From: Thiocystis violascens
GTDB taxonomy: Bacteria > Pseudomonadota > Gammaproteobacteria > Chromatiales > Chromatiaceae
Direction of reading: 5' to 3'
Assembly (NCBI GenBank): GCA_020721065.1
Contig: DYNM01000026.1
Span: 1-37,017, forward strand
DNA length: 37,017 nt
Shown: positions 27,722-36,953 of the stretch, piece by piece
Layout of the letters: every line of letters starts with the position of its first letter
How positions within the stretch are numbered: the first letter of the stretch is position 1
Notes under the pieces: generated by a model
What the model was told of the DNA's origin: nothing
Seen by the model: the letters and a program-made list of their open reading frames with translations, nothing else
Databases searched by the model: none
Translations under genes and position numbers: made by a program

Positions 27722-29176
27722 ATGCGTACTCTTCTTTCTGTTGCAAATGTTCTGGGTTATTTATTGCTGGTATCAAGCGTTATTTATTTGCTACCACTCA
27801 CCTGTAGCCTTATTTATCAAGACGGCACCCTCTTTACTTTCGTCATTAGCATGATGGTCTGTCTAATCGTTGGCGGCATATTAACGCTGGCGACCCAACG
27901 CTATCGCATGGAATTAAAAGCCCGCGATGGGTTTATTTTAGTAGCGTTATCGTGGGTGTTGATTTCCACAATTGCCACCGTGCCACTGATGCTGCATGAA
28001 CAGCTTTCTTTTACCGATGCTTTTTTTGAAATGATGTCGGGACTCACCACGACTGGCGCAACCGTAATGGTGGGGCTTGATACCTTAGCGCCATCTATTA
28101 ACTTATGGCGACACGCGATTAACTGGTTAGGCGGCATGGGTATTATCGTGTTAGCCGTTGCGATTTTACCGATGCTCGGCGTGGGCGGAATGCAATTATT
28201 CCGCGCTGAAGTGCCTGGTCCCATTAAAGATGCCAAACTCACCGCCCGGATTGCTGACACTGCTGCCGTATTGTGGGTCATTTATTTGGTATTAACGCTG
28301 GCGTGCATTGTGAGTTTATGGCTGGTCGGCATGAGTTGGTTTGATGCGATTTGTCACGCCTTTGCAACGTTAAGTTTAGGTGGTTTTTCCAGCCACGATG
28401 CCAGCGTTGGCGCATTTAATTCACCTGCAATTGAACTCGTGTTAATTCTGTTTATGGTGTTAGCGGCGTTCAATTTTGCCACCCATTTTGCAGTTTGGCG
28501 CGAGCGCAAATTAACCGCTTATTGGCGCGACACTGAAGCGCGAGCAGTGTTAGCAGTATTATTTTTGAGTAGCGTTGGTTGTGCCATCTATTTATGGTTT
28601 AACGACATTTACGCCAGCTTTTGGACGGCGCTACGCTTTGTCAGTTTTAATTTAGTCTCAATTGCGACTGACTGCGGTTTTGCCAATACCGATTATGCGC
28701 TCTGGCCGATTTTTGTACCATATTGGATGCTTTTTTTATCAGCAATTACCGCCAGTTCTGGCTCCACCGGCGGCGGCATTAAAATGATTCGCACCTTAAT
28801 TTTAGTGCGGCAAAGCGGACGCGAATTAACGCGGTTATTACATCCTGCAATTGCAGCACCGGTCACGGTGGGCGGTACAGCAATTCCTAACAGCGTCGTC
28901 GTTGCCATTTTAGGCTTCATCTTTTTGTATTTTATGAGCATCGTGGCGATGACATTTTTACTCATTTTTGGCGGTATGGATTTTATTTCTGCGTTTACCG
29001 CTGTAATTGCCTGCATTAACAACGCTGGTCCCGGTTTAGGTCAAGTTGGTCCCGCGACGAATTATGCGAGCTTGACGGATTTTGAAACGTGGGTGCTGAG
29101 TTTTACAATGTTATTAGGGCGACTTGAAGTATTTTCGTTATTGATTTTATTTACGCCGCAGTTTTGGCGGAAATGA
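27722..29176 (+). CDS. trkH: Trk potassium uptake channel TrkH
   Basis: This 484-residue inner-membrane potassium channel works with TrkA. The four pore-loop motifs, each with the filter glycine, are visible: MSGLTTTGATV (near 110), FATLSLGGFS (near 220), SIATDCGFANTDY (near 317) and CINNAGPGLGQVG (near 438). About ten hydrophobic helices span the protein. It starts with ATG at 27722, directly after the trkA TAA, so translation is probably coupled. Leucine is mostly TTA and the gene is clearly more AT-rich than trkA, although the two are one unit. Confidence 0.95.
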   Translation: MRTLLSVANVLGYLLLVSSVIYLLPLTCSLIYQDGTLFTFVISMMVCLIVGGILTLATQRYRMELKARDGFILVALSWVLISTIATVPLMLHEQLSFTDAFFEMMSGLTTTGATVMVGLDTLAPSINLWRHAINWLGGMGIIVLAVAILPMLGVGGMQLFRAEVPGPIKDAKLTARIADTAAVLWVIYLVLTLACIVSLWLVGMSWFDAICHAFATLSLGGFSSHDASVGAFNSPAIELVLILFMVLAAFNFATHFAVWRERKLTAYWRDTEARAVLAVLFLSSVGCAIYLWFNDIYASFWTALRFVSFNLVSIATDCGFANTDYALWPIFVPYWMLFLSAITASSGSTGGGIKMIRTLILVRQSGRELTRLLHPAIAAPVTVGGTAIPNSVVVAILGFIFLYFMSIVAMTFLLIFGGMDFISAFTAVIACINNAGPGLGQVGPATNYASLTDFETWVLSFTMLLGRLEVFSLLILFTPQFWRK

Positions 29177-29184
29177 TTTTTTAG

Positions 29185-29198
29185 TTGGCAGTTGTCAA
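29185..29198 (+). repeat. Two heptamers, TTGGCAG and TTGTCAA
   Basis: This is a short member of the heptamer repeat class in the 44-base gap between trkH and speA. Confidence 0.6.
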
Positions 29199-29220
29199 CG
29201 TATTTTCAAAATAACCGTTT

Positions 29221-31155
29221 ATGCTTAACGCTTCACTGACAACCAACAACTTAAATCAAGAGACCTCAATCGTTATGCAACACATCATTCAACGCTGCCG
29301 TGATATTTATGCAATTGATCGTTGGAGTGAAGGCTATTTCACGATTAACGCCGCCGGTCATTTATGCGCTCGCCCCGATCCGCACCAGCCCACCGAGATT
29401 GATCTCACTGATTTAGTTGCGGAAATTGCCGCCGAAGGCTTGGCGTTGCCGGTATTGGTGCGCTTTACCGACATCCTGCGCCATCGCGTCAGCGCCCTGC
29501 ATCAGGCGTTCACGGACGCCAGCGCCGCCTGCGGCTACAGCGGGCGCTATCAGCCGGTTTATCCGATTAAAGTCAATCAACAAGCGGGCGTCGTGCGCGA
29601 GATTCTCCACTCCGGTCACGCCGGGCTGGAGGCGGGCAGCAAACCGGAATTGATGGCGGTGCTCGCACTCGCTCCGCCCGGCGGTTTGATCGTGTGCAAC
29701 GGCTATAAAGACCGCGAATACATCCGTTTAGCGTTGATTGGGCGACGGCTGGGGCTGCGCGTTTATCTCGTCATTGAAAAGCTCTCGGAGGTGCCGCTGC
29801 TGCTGGAAGAAGCAGCGCGGCTTGAGGTCGCACCGCTGCTCGGCGTGCGGGTGCGGCTGGCGGCAGCAGCGGCGGGTCATTGGCAAAGCAGCGGCGGTGA
29901 AAAAGCCAAGTTTGGCTTAACTTCCAACCAGATTTTGCAGTTGATTCAACAGCTTGAAGCCGCCGGGCATTTGGAGTGGTTGCAATTGATGCACGCGCAT
30001 CTCGGCTCGCAGATTCCGAATGTGCAGGATATTCGCGCTGGAGCTGCGGAATTGGTGCGGTTTTATGCCGAGCTGCGCCGACTGGGGACGCCGATCAACG
30101 TGATTGACGTGGGCGGCGGGCTGGGCGTCGATTATGAAGGCACCGGCACCCGCAATTATTGTTCAGTAAATTATGGACTTAGCGGCTACGCCAGCGCGAT
30201 TGTGACCACCATCGCTGCCGAGTGTCGGCGCTGCGATTTGCCCGAACCGGATTTATTCAGCGAATCGGGACGGGCGCTGACCGCGCACCACGCCGTACTC
30301 ATTACCAACGTCATCGACCGCGAAGAAGCGGGCGGCGGCGCGGTCACGCCATTGGCAGACGAAGGCGACGCCACTTTGAACGCGCTGGCGCGGTGGCTAC
30401 GCGAAGTCGCCGACGCCGCCCCGCAGGAGGTGTACGCCGAAGCGCGAGAATTACGCGCCACTGCCCGCGACCGTTTTACCCGCGATCAATTCGATTTAAC
30501 GCAGCGAGCACGAGCTGAAGAATTATTTATGGCGATTTGTCGGGCGTTATCGGAACGTTTGGATATTGGAATACGGCGGCAACGGGAATTAGCAGATGAC
30601 ATCAACGCCGTGTTGGCAGATAAACTTTTTTGTAATTTTTCCCTTTTTCAATCATTACCGGACGTGTGGGCGCTGGATCAAATTTTTCCCATTGCGCCGA
30701 TTCAACGCCTAAATGAAATTCCCGCAGCGCGGGCGGTTTTACACGATTTAACTTGCGATTCCGATGGCTGCATTGACCATTATGTCGATGAAGGCGGCAT
30801 TGAAGCAAGTATGCCCGTTCATCTTGATGCAGGATTAACTGACAACTATCTAGTTGGCTTTTTTATGGTTGGCGCGTATCAAGAAATTCTTGGCGATATG
30901 CACAATTTATTTGGCGATACTGACGCCATCAATGTTGAATTAGACGCTACAGCGCCAGCGGGTTATCGCCTGCGCGATCCTGAGCGTGGTGATTCAACCG
31001 ATGAGTTATTAAGCGTAGTTCATTTTGAACCCCGCGTGTTGTTGGCACATTATCGGCGCAAATTGGATGCAGCAGCATTAGATCGTGTGACGCGAGAACA
31101 ACTGTTTGTAGAATTAAAAGCTGGTTTGTATGGCTACACCTACTTTGAAAGTTAA
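29221..31155 (+). CDS. speA: Biosynthetic arginine decarboxylase SpeA
   Basis: This 644-residue PLP enzyme turns arginine into agmatine, the first step of the agmatine route to putrescine. The PLP lysine is K117 in VYPIKVNQ. GLEAGSKPELMAVLALA, CNGYKDREYIRLALIG, WQSSGGEKAKFGL, DVGGGLGVDYEGT and ESGRALTAHH are all conserved. The catalytic Cys is C512 in TCDSDGCIDHY, and the end is GLYGYTYFES. Start: ATG at 29221, or 29275 (18 residues shorter); neither has a strong ribosome site. The first two thirds are rich in GCG/CTG codons, and the part after about 30480 shifts to TTA/GAA/GAT. Agmatinase is not in the window. Confidence 0.94.
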   Translation: MLNASLTTNNLNQETSIVMQHIIQRCRDIYAIDRWSEGYFTINAAGHLCARPDPHQPTEIDLTDLVAEIAAEGLALPVLVRFTDILRHRVSALHQAFTDASAACGYSGRYQPVYPIKVNQQAGVVREILHSGHAGLEAGSKPELMAVLALAPPGGLIVCNGYKDREYIRLALIGRRLGLRVYLVIEKLSEVPLLLEEAARLEVAPLLGVRVRLAAAAAGHWQSSGGEKAKFGLTSNQILQLIQQLEAAGHLEWLQLMHAHLGSQIPNVQDIRAGAAELVRFYAELRRLGTPINVIDVGGGLGVDYEGTGTRNYCSVNYGLSGYASAIVTTIAAECRRCDLPEPDLFSESGRALTAHHAVLITNVIDREEAGGGAVTPLADEGDATLNALARWLREVADAAPQEVYAEARELRATARDRFTRDQFDLTQRARAEELFMAICRALSERLDIGIRRQRELADDINAVLADKLFCNFSLFQSLPDVWALDQIFPIAPIQRLNEIPAARAVLHDLTCDSDGCIDHYVDEGGIEASMPVHLDAGLTDNYLVGFFMVGAYQEILGDMHNLFGDTDAINVELDATAPAGYRLRDPERGDSTDELLSVVHFEPRVLLAHYRRKLDAAALDRVTREQLFVELKAGLYGYTYFES

Positions 31156-31211
31156 ATACGCTAAACACTAAACGATTAGTCACGGCAGCACAAGCAACAG
31201 AGCTAACGACA

Positions 31212-32546
31212 ATGACAACTCACACGCACCAACGAGTTTTATTACGATTGTTTAGCGGTTGGATTGTGCTGTCTTTACTGATTGGTAGCATCGTTTTTTA
31301 TTTAGAAATGGAAAAAATAGATGCTCGCGTCTTAAAATTAGCAACACAGGAAGCCAGCACATTTAACAGTGACGTTCTCGATCATTTTAACCCTATCGAC
31401 CAAGCCCACCCTAAAATTATTCAGCAGATTGAACAACTCAGTACAGAGTTTTTACAGCAACATTTTATTGCTATTGAATTGTACGATGCAAATAAGAAAA
31501 AGTTTTTAGAAAAAATCCGACCTGAAATAGAATATGTAGAAGCTGAACTCAAAAAATATACACATTCATTCCCGCTTGAAAACTCAGTGCAATATAATAA
31601 ATTTTATTTTCACTCGTGTATTTATATGCAGGTGCTGCTTCCGCTGAAAGACAGTCGCGGACAGTTAGCAGGATATTTTGAAGGCTTATATCAAGTAGAC
31701 GATACAACGTTGCAGAGTATTTTTGATGACGTAATCCGTATTTTATTATTAGTTGTCGTGATCGTCCTGACCACCTCAATTTTACTATATCCGTTTATTA
31801 TTGCGCTCAATCGTGATTTGCTAAAACTGTCTGATGATTTATTGCAAGCCAATATCGAACTGATGGCAGTTTTGGGCAGCGCCATTGCGAAACGCGACTC
31901 TGACACTAACAGCCATAATTACCGCGTTACCATTTATGCAGTGCGTTTAGCGGAAGAATTAAAATTACCGCAAACAGACATCAGTCGTTTAATTTCAGGT
32001 GCATTTTTACATGACGTTGGAAAAATTGGCATCAGCGATAATATCTTACTAAAGCCCGGTCGTTTAACGCCAGAAGAATTTGCCGTCATGCGCACCCACG
32101 TTACTTTAGGTGTCGATATTGTTGCGCATTCAGCATGGTTAATTGGTGCTCGTGAAGTTGTAGAATACCACCATGAAAAATACGATGGCAGTGGTTATTT
32201 GTGCGGCCTAAAAGGTGATGAGATTCCGTTGAATGCGCGTATTTTTGCAGTGGTTGACGTGTTTGATGCGCTGACATCGCGCCGCCCTTATAAAGAGCCA
32301 ATGGAATTTAATGCAGCAATGATGATTTTACACCGCGATTGCGGCAGCCATTTTGATCCTAATGTGGTAAACGCTTTTACGCGCATTGCACAAGAACTTT
32401 ATCAAATAACGGGTTTGGCTTCTGATTGCGCCTTAAAAATAGAACTCAGTCAAATCATACAACGCTATAAATCGTGTTACCAAGCAAAACCAAAAAAAGT
32501 AAGATTCAGCGAGCCACAGATTCCGATCAGTCACTGGACATTTTAA
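31212..32546 (+). CDS. Membrane HD-GYP domain protein (c-di-GMP phosphodiesterase-like)
   Basis: This 444-residue protein has helices at about 10-31 and 175-199 that enclose a periplasmic sensor domain of about 145 residues without a recognised fold. Cytoplasmic HD-GYP blocks follow: DSDTNSHNYRVTIYAVRLAEEL (229-250), FLHDVGKIGI (265-274) with HD at 267-268, MRTH (293-296), HHEKYDGSGYLCGLKG (320-335), and VVDVFDALTSRRPYK (347-361). Proteins of this class hydrolyse cyclic di-GMP and respond to an outside signal. The GYP triad reads GYL here (P to L at 330). The HDxGK core and the other ligands are intact, so activity is likely but untested. ATG at 31212. It stands alone between speA and the small ispH-linked gene. 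Confidence 0.92.
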   Translation: MTTHTHQRVLLRLFSGWIVLSLLIGSIVFYLEMEKIDARVLKLATQEASTFNSDVLDHFNPIDQAHPKIIQQIEQLSTEFLQQHFIAIELYDANKKKFLEKIRPEIEYVEAELKKYTHSFPLENSVQYNKFYFHSCIYMQVLLPLKDSRGQLAGYFEGLYQVDDTTLQSIFDDVIRILLLVVVIVLTTSILLYPFIIALNRDLLKLSDDLLQANIELMAVLGSAIAKRDSDTNSHNYRVTIYAVRLAEELKLPQTDISRLISGAFLHDVGKIGISDNILLKPGRLTPEEFAVMRTHVTLGVDIVAHSAWLIGAREVVEYHHEKYDGSGYLCGLKGDEIPLNARIFAVVDVFDALTSRRPYKEPMEFNAAMMILHRDCGSHFDPNVVNAFTRIAQELYQITGLASDCALKIELSQIIQRYKSCYQAKPKKVRFSEPQIPISHWTF

Positions 32547-32591
32547 TCACAAAATTGGGTTGTGTTTTCGCAAATATCGCGGAGGATATTG

Positions 32592-32735
32592 ATGAAAAAC
32601 TGCAAGTTATGCCGCTATAGCAAAGTATGCAATGATTTACCAATGATTTGTATTCTTTTACCCTACGTTGCGATTGCCGTTGTCGTGATTGCGGTAAGTT
32701 ATCTGTTTATTACACAGGAGTTATTTCCGCTATGA
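32592..32735 (+). CDS. 47-residue membrane protein with CxxC motif, coupled to ispH
   Basis: This small gene encodes [17 protein letters not shown], then a hydrophobic helix (about residues 18-40) and a short acidic tail, ELFPL. Cysteines at 4, 7, 13 and 20 give a CxxC-x5-C pattern before the helix, which could bind a metal or an iron-sulfur cluster on the cytoplasmic side. ATG at 32592 has GGAGG 7 bases upstream, a strong ribosome site. Its TGA overlaps the ispH ATG (ATGA), implying translational coupling with ispH, an iron-sulfur enzyme. The function is unknown. It is short enough to be missed by standard gene callers. Confidence 0.7.
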   Translation: MKNCKLCRYSKVCNDLPMICILLPYVAIAVVVIAVSYLFITQELFPL

Positions 32736-33676
32736 GTATTTTACTGGCTAATCCGCGTGGTTTTTGTGCCGGAGTTGATCGCGCTATTGCCATCGTTGAG
32801 CGCGTATTAGCGCGTTATGGTGCGCCTATTTATGTGCGCCATGAGGTGGTTCATAACCGTTATGTTGTGGAGGATTTACGCCAGCGCGGTGCAATTTTTA
32901 TTGAAGATTTAATGCAGGTACCGGATGGCGCGACTTTAATTTTTAGTGCGCACGGCGTTCCACAAACGGTGCGGCGCGAGGCCGAACAACGGGGTTTACG
33001 GGTATTTGATGCGACCTGTCCGCTGGTGACGAAAGTGCATCTGGAGGTGATGCGACATTGCCGCGCCGGGGTGAGCGTCATTCTGATTGGACATCGCGGT
33101 CATCCCGAAGTGGAGGGTACGCTCGGGCAGTATGACAGCACGACTGGAGGCATCTATCTCGTTGAAAACGTTGCTGATGTGGCGACGTTGACGCTGCCGC
33201 CAACGGTGGCGCTGGCGTATGTCACCCAAACGACGCTCTCGCTGGATGACAGCGTGGCGATCATTGCGGCGCTACGGGAGCGCTTTCCGGCAATTCAAGG
33301 ACCAAAGAAAAGTGACATCTGCTATGCGACGCAAAACCGTCAAGATGCGGTACGAACGCTGGCAGAACGCAGCGAGTTGTTGCTAGTTGTCGGTTCGCCC
33401 AACAGCTCCAATTCCAATCGACTGCGGGAGCTGGCGGAGCGGCAAGGCTGCGTCGCCTATCTCATTGATGGTGCAGATGATTTGCGCCGTGAATGGTTTG
33501 CTGCTGCGCCACGAGTGGGCATCACTGCGGGCGCGTCAGCACCGGAAATTTTGGTAACGCAGGTAGTTAGCAAACTGCGCGAATGGGGACTCACAGAAGT
33601 ACAAGAATTAGATGGTATTCGTGAGCAAATTGTATTCACTTTGCCGCCAGAATTGGTTGCATCTGAACAAAAATAG
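32732..33676 (+). CDS. ispH: 4-hydroxy-3-methylbut-2-enyl diphosphate reductase (IspH)
   Basis: This 314-residue [4Fe-4S] enzyme is the last step of the MEP pathway, making IPP and DMAPP. The three cluster cysteines are C12 ([12 protein letters not shown]), C96 ([12 protein letters not shown]) and C197 ([11 protein letters not shown]). [21 protein letters not shown] and PNSSNSNRL are conserved substrate-binding blocks. Start: ATG at 32732 with AGGAG about 10 bases upstream, overlapping the stop of the small upstream gene. An in-frame TTG at 32648 is unlikely. The 5' and 3' ends are AT-rich, while the middle (33040-33500) is GC-rich. Confidence 0.96.
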   Translation: MSILLANPRGFCAGVDRAIAIVERVLARYGAPIYVRHEVVHNRYVVEDLRQRGAIFIEDLMQVPDGATLIFSAHGVPQTVRREAEQRGLRVFDATCPLVTKVHLEVMRHCRAGVSVILIGHRGHPEVEGTLGQYDSTTGGIYLVENVADVATLTLPPTVALAYVTQTTLSLDDSVAIIAALRERFPAIQGPKKSDICYATQNRQDAVRTLAERSELLLVVGSPNSSNSNRLRELAERQGCVAYLIDGADDLRREWFAAAPRVGITAGASAPEILVTQVVSKLREWGLTEVQELDGIREQIVFTLPPELVASEQK

Positions 33677-33735
33677 TTGTTATTGTTTTAGTCTGCAATG
33701 CGCAATTTTTAACCATCGTTTTAGTGATCACGCCC

Positions 33736-34203
33736 ATGACTGAATTAAGCACGTTATACGAAACGGATTATAGCGCATGGACTTTACAAACTGCTGATTT
33801 AATCCGTAACGGACGCTTTTCTGAACTAGACATTGAGCATTTATTAGTTGAACTCAGCGATATGAGTAAAAGCGAACGTGAGGAATTGGCAAATCGTTTA
33901 CTGATTTTGATTGCCCATTTATTAAAATGGGAATATCAATATCAGCTTTTATCTGAACGCTGGCGTGAATTTGATGGGCGCAGTTGGCAGCGTACCATTA
34001 TTGAACAACGCACACGATTAGCACGGCGGTTGCGTAAATCGCCCGGCTTAAAATCAGTGATCCACGAAGTCATCGCTGAGGTTTATCCTGATGCAGTTGA
34101 TTTGGCGAGCGCTGAAACGCACCTACCAATAACAACATTTCCAATGACATGTTCTTATACGCTTGAACAATTACTGGATAAAACATTTTATCCGCAGCAG
34201 TAA
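33736..34203 (+). CDS. DUF29 family protein
   Basis: This 155-residue helical protein of the DUF29 family carries the family's LYETDYSAWTLQTADLIRNGRFSELDIEHLLVELSDM start, LLKWEYQYQ and WQRTIIEQRTRLARRLRKSPGL. The function is unknown, although such proteins are frequent in cyanobacteria and in some gammaproteobacteria. Start: ATG at 33736 matches the usual N-terminus; an in-frame GTG at 33724 is possible. No clear ribosome site is visible. It lies 59 bases after ispH. Confidence 0.85.
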   Translation: MTELSTLYETDYSAWTLQTADLIRNGRFSELDIEHLLVELSDMSKSEREELANRLLILIAHLLKWEYQYQLLSERWREFDGRSWQRTIIEQRTRLARRLRKSPGLKSVIHEVIAEVYPDAVDLASAETHLPITTFPMTCSYTLEQLLDKTFYPQQ

Positions 34204-34229
34204 CCTATTATATCAACCACCTTTGGAGA

Positions 34230-36112
34230 ATGACAATACTTGACCGTATGCGATCTTTTCATGCACTAGCGCGTGGGGCGGGATTGATCGCTCTGCTCGC
34301 GCTGACTATTTCTGCACCTGTATATGCTAATCTTTACGGCATCGACTACAGCGACTCTATCAGTCAAAATAGATTCCTCGAAATCAATACTACAACAGCA
34401 CAAACCACCGTCTTAAATCATTTCTCTTTTGACTCTGGATTTTGGATGCCTAACACTTTTTTCACTGATCAAACAACAACATCAGCTTATGCAGTTTCTT
34501 CTGATAACACTTTGTATCGATTTGATTTAACGACTGGTGGAATAATTTCTACAACAAGATTGGATACGACTCTACAGGCATTAGATTCAGTAAATATTAC
34601 TCCGTAGTTATTGACTGTCACTAAATCTGGTGCAGGCAATGGTTCTGTTGCCAGCCCAGATAATAAAATCAATTGCGACTCGGCAACTTGCTGGTCATTT
34701 TCAACCGGATTTAGCAGTGACACAATCGTCAACCTCATTGCTACTGCTGATAGCCGTTCGACGTTTACCGGCTGGAGCGGCGCGTGTACGAATACGACTG
34801 GCACTTGTACCGTCACCATGAATGCTGCGCAAACTGTTACTGCCAATTTTAATTTGGCGAGTTATTCGCTTTCAATTAGTAAAAGCGGCAACGGCTTGAT
34901 TTACACCGACGACTACAAAATCAATTGCGGTTCGACGTGTTCCGCCGATTTCAATAGCGGCATCACCGTTAATCTCAATGCCACGCCCGATGCTGGATAT
35001 ATTTTTAGTAATTGGAGCAACGGCTGCACCGGATCGGGTGCGTGTTCAATTCTAATGAACAGCGCAAAAGCGGTATTAGCAACGTTTAATCCTGCGCCGA
35101 CTTATGCCATCGGGTTAGTTGCCAATCCCGCAATTGGTGGCAGTGTGAGTTGCAGCGTTAATCCAGTAATACAAGGCGGCTCAACGAATTGCACTGCAAC
35201 GCCAAATGCCGGTTTACTGGATTTAGTGGCGATTGCTACGGCACTTATTGCAGCTTAAATAACATCACCAGCAATAAAACTGTGATGGCGAATTTCACCG
35301 CAATCACTTATCCAATTAACGCCACTGCCAATCCTTCAACTGGTGGTAACGTGAGTTGCAGCGTTAATCCAGTGAGTTATGGCGGTTCGAGTAATTGCAC
35401 TGCGACAGCAAATGCGGGTTATACGTTTAATGGCTTTGGTGGTGATTGCTACGGAACGAGTTGCAGCTTGACGAATGTCACGGCAAATAAAAATGTGACT
35501 GCTAATTTTGTTTTGTTAGCAAATTATGCACTGAATGTCACTCAAAAAGGGACAGGAACTGGTACTGTGACTAGCGCCGACGGTAAAATCAATTGCGGCA
35601 CTGATTGCAATGAAAGCTATGTTAAAGGTCAATCACTGACCTTGACCGCACTTGCTGACAGTGGTTCTGTATTCAGTAGTTGGAGTGGTGCGTGCAGTGG
35701 TAATAATACCTGCGTTGTTAACATGAATACAATGCAAAATGTCACAGCAACATTTACTGCAACCGCAGTTGATTTAGCGATTACTAAACTAATTGTTATA
35801 CCAGTGATAACCAGTGCGAATCGCCTTATTGATGTGCAAGTAACTGTTAAAAACTTTGCCAAAAAAACATTGAATGCGGGCAATTTAACGGTTTGGAAAC
35901 ATCAAGCAAAGATAGGTACTTGTAAAGCATTAGGCAATGCGCGTACTCAAGTGGGTAATTTGGCAGCAGGTGCAAGTCGTACCCTAACAGTGCGATTACG
36001 CACGCCAAGCGTGGGAACTTACACTGCTCGTGCAGTTATTGATAGCAGTTGCGTCACAACAGAAACCGACGAAAAAGATAATCAACTGACTAAAAGTTAT
36101 AAAATAAAATAA
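34230..36112 (+). pseudogene. Secreted B-repeat surface protein, broken by stop and frameshift
   Basis: One long secreted protein of about 620 residues seems to be split. A signal peptide (LIALLALTISAPVYA) leads to a short LYGIDYS-type segment. At 34605-34607 an in-frame TAG interrupts the reading frame, and LTVTKSGAGNGSVASPDNKINC follows in the same frame. The B-repeat-like domains recur with G-W-S-G-A-C, K-x-V-x-A-x-F and G-G-x-V-S-C. Near 35212 a net loss of about 7 bases relative to the next repeat moves the coding into another frame, and coding continues to 36112. There it ends in a CARDB-like module. Start: ATG at 34230 with GGAG only one base before it, or ATG at 34248. Such proteins are surface adhesins or structural proteins. 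Confidence 0.75.
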
Positions 36113-36134
36113 CAACTTTTATTTTTTAACTACC

Positions 36135-36166
36135 AGCCTCCTTTTTAATAAAGGGAGGCTTTTTTG
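36135..36166 (+). terminator. Intrinsic terminator after the B-repeat gene
   Basis: AGCCTCC-TTT (36135-36144) pairs with AAAGGGAGGCT (36150-36160; one unpaired G), followed by TTTTTTG. It lies only 22 bases past the last stop and just before the CRISPR array. Confidence 0.85.
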
Positions 36167-36171
36167 TTTGT

Positions 36172-36953
36172 GTTTCATCGCCTCTAATTCGGCTCAACCG
36201 GCTAAATAGCAACAGTAACCTATAAAGCAATTACTAAATGTTTCATCGCCTCTAATTCGGCTCAACCGGCTAAATCTTATAGTAAAGGCGAATAGCATGA
36301 CGCTGGAGTTTCATCGCCTCTAATTCGGCTCAACCGGCTAAATCCTAAGAGCGAGCCTACAGGGCATACTCGTATTGTTTCATCGCCTCTAATTCGGCTC
36401 AACCGGCTAAATGCTAAATACGGATGTTACGGCGACGATGACAGTTTCATCGCCTCTAATTCGGCTCAACCGGCTAAATAGGGAGAGATGTATGTGTCAT
36501 CGTATGAATTGTTTCATCGCCTCTAATTCGGCTCAACCGGCTAAATGCGATCTATTGGTTAACGAATTAGGGTATATGTTTCATCGCCTCTAATTCGGCT
36601 CAACCGGCTAAATAGGGAGAAAAAATGTATGTGTCATCATATGAATGTTTCATCGCCTCTAATTCGGCTCAACCGGCTAAATAACATCATTACAGTATCG
36701 TCAAGTTTGAACTGGTTTCATCGCCTCTAATTCGGCTCAACCGGCTAAATTAAAAGTTCCCCGATTTATTAAGCATCGGTTTGTTTCATCGCCTCTAATT
36801 CGGCTCAACCGGCTAAATGAACGATCTGCTGATTAACGAATTAGGATACAAGTTTCATCGCCTCTAATTCGGCTCAACCGGCTAAATGCTTCCGAGCAAC
36901 TGATAACCTTTTTCCGGGTTTCATCGCCTCTAATTCGGCTCAACCGGCTAAAT
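36172..36953. CRISPR. CRISPR array: 12 repeats of 36 bases, 11 spacers
   Basis: Twelve identical 36-base repeats begin GTTTCATCGCCTC and end CAACCGGCTAAAT; they start at 36172, 36240, 36308, 36377, 36444, 36511, 36578, 36647, 36715, 36783, 36852 and 36918. The eleven spacers are 30-33 bases long (32, 32, 33, 31, 31, 31, 33, 32, 32, 33, 30). The base before and after each repeat varies, so the unit is exactly 36. In reverse orientation the repeat ends GATGAAAC, like the 5' handle of type I/III crRNAs. In forward orientation the leading GTTTCA resembles some type II repeats. Orientation and type are therefore open. No cas gene or tracrRNA is seen in the window. Confidence 0.98.

Noticed and set aside
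32648..32731. N-terminal extension of IspH from TTG at 32648
   Set aside because: The extra residues are unrelated to IspH, and the ATG at 32732 has a good ribosome site and matches the family start.
36411..36593. An open frame running through the CRISPR array
   Set aside because: It is made of repeats and spacers; the array explains it fully.
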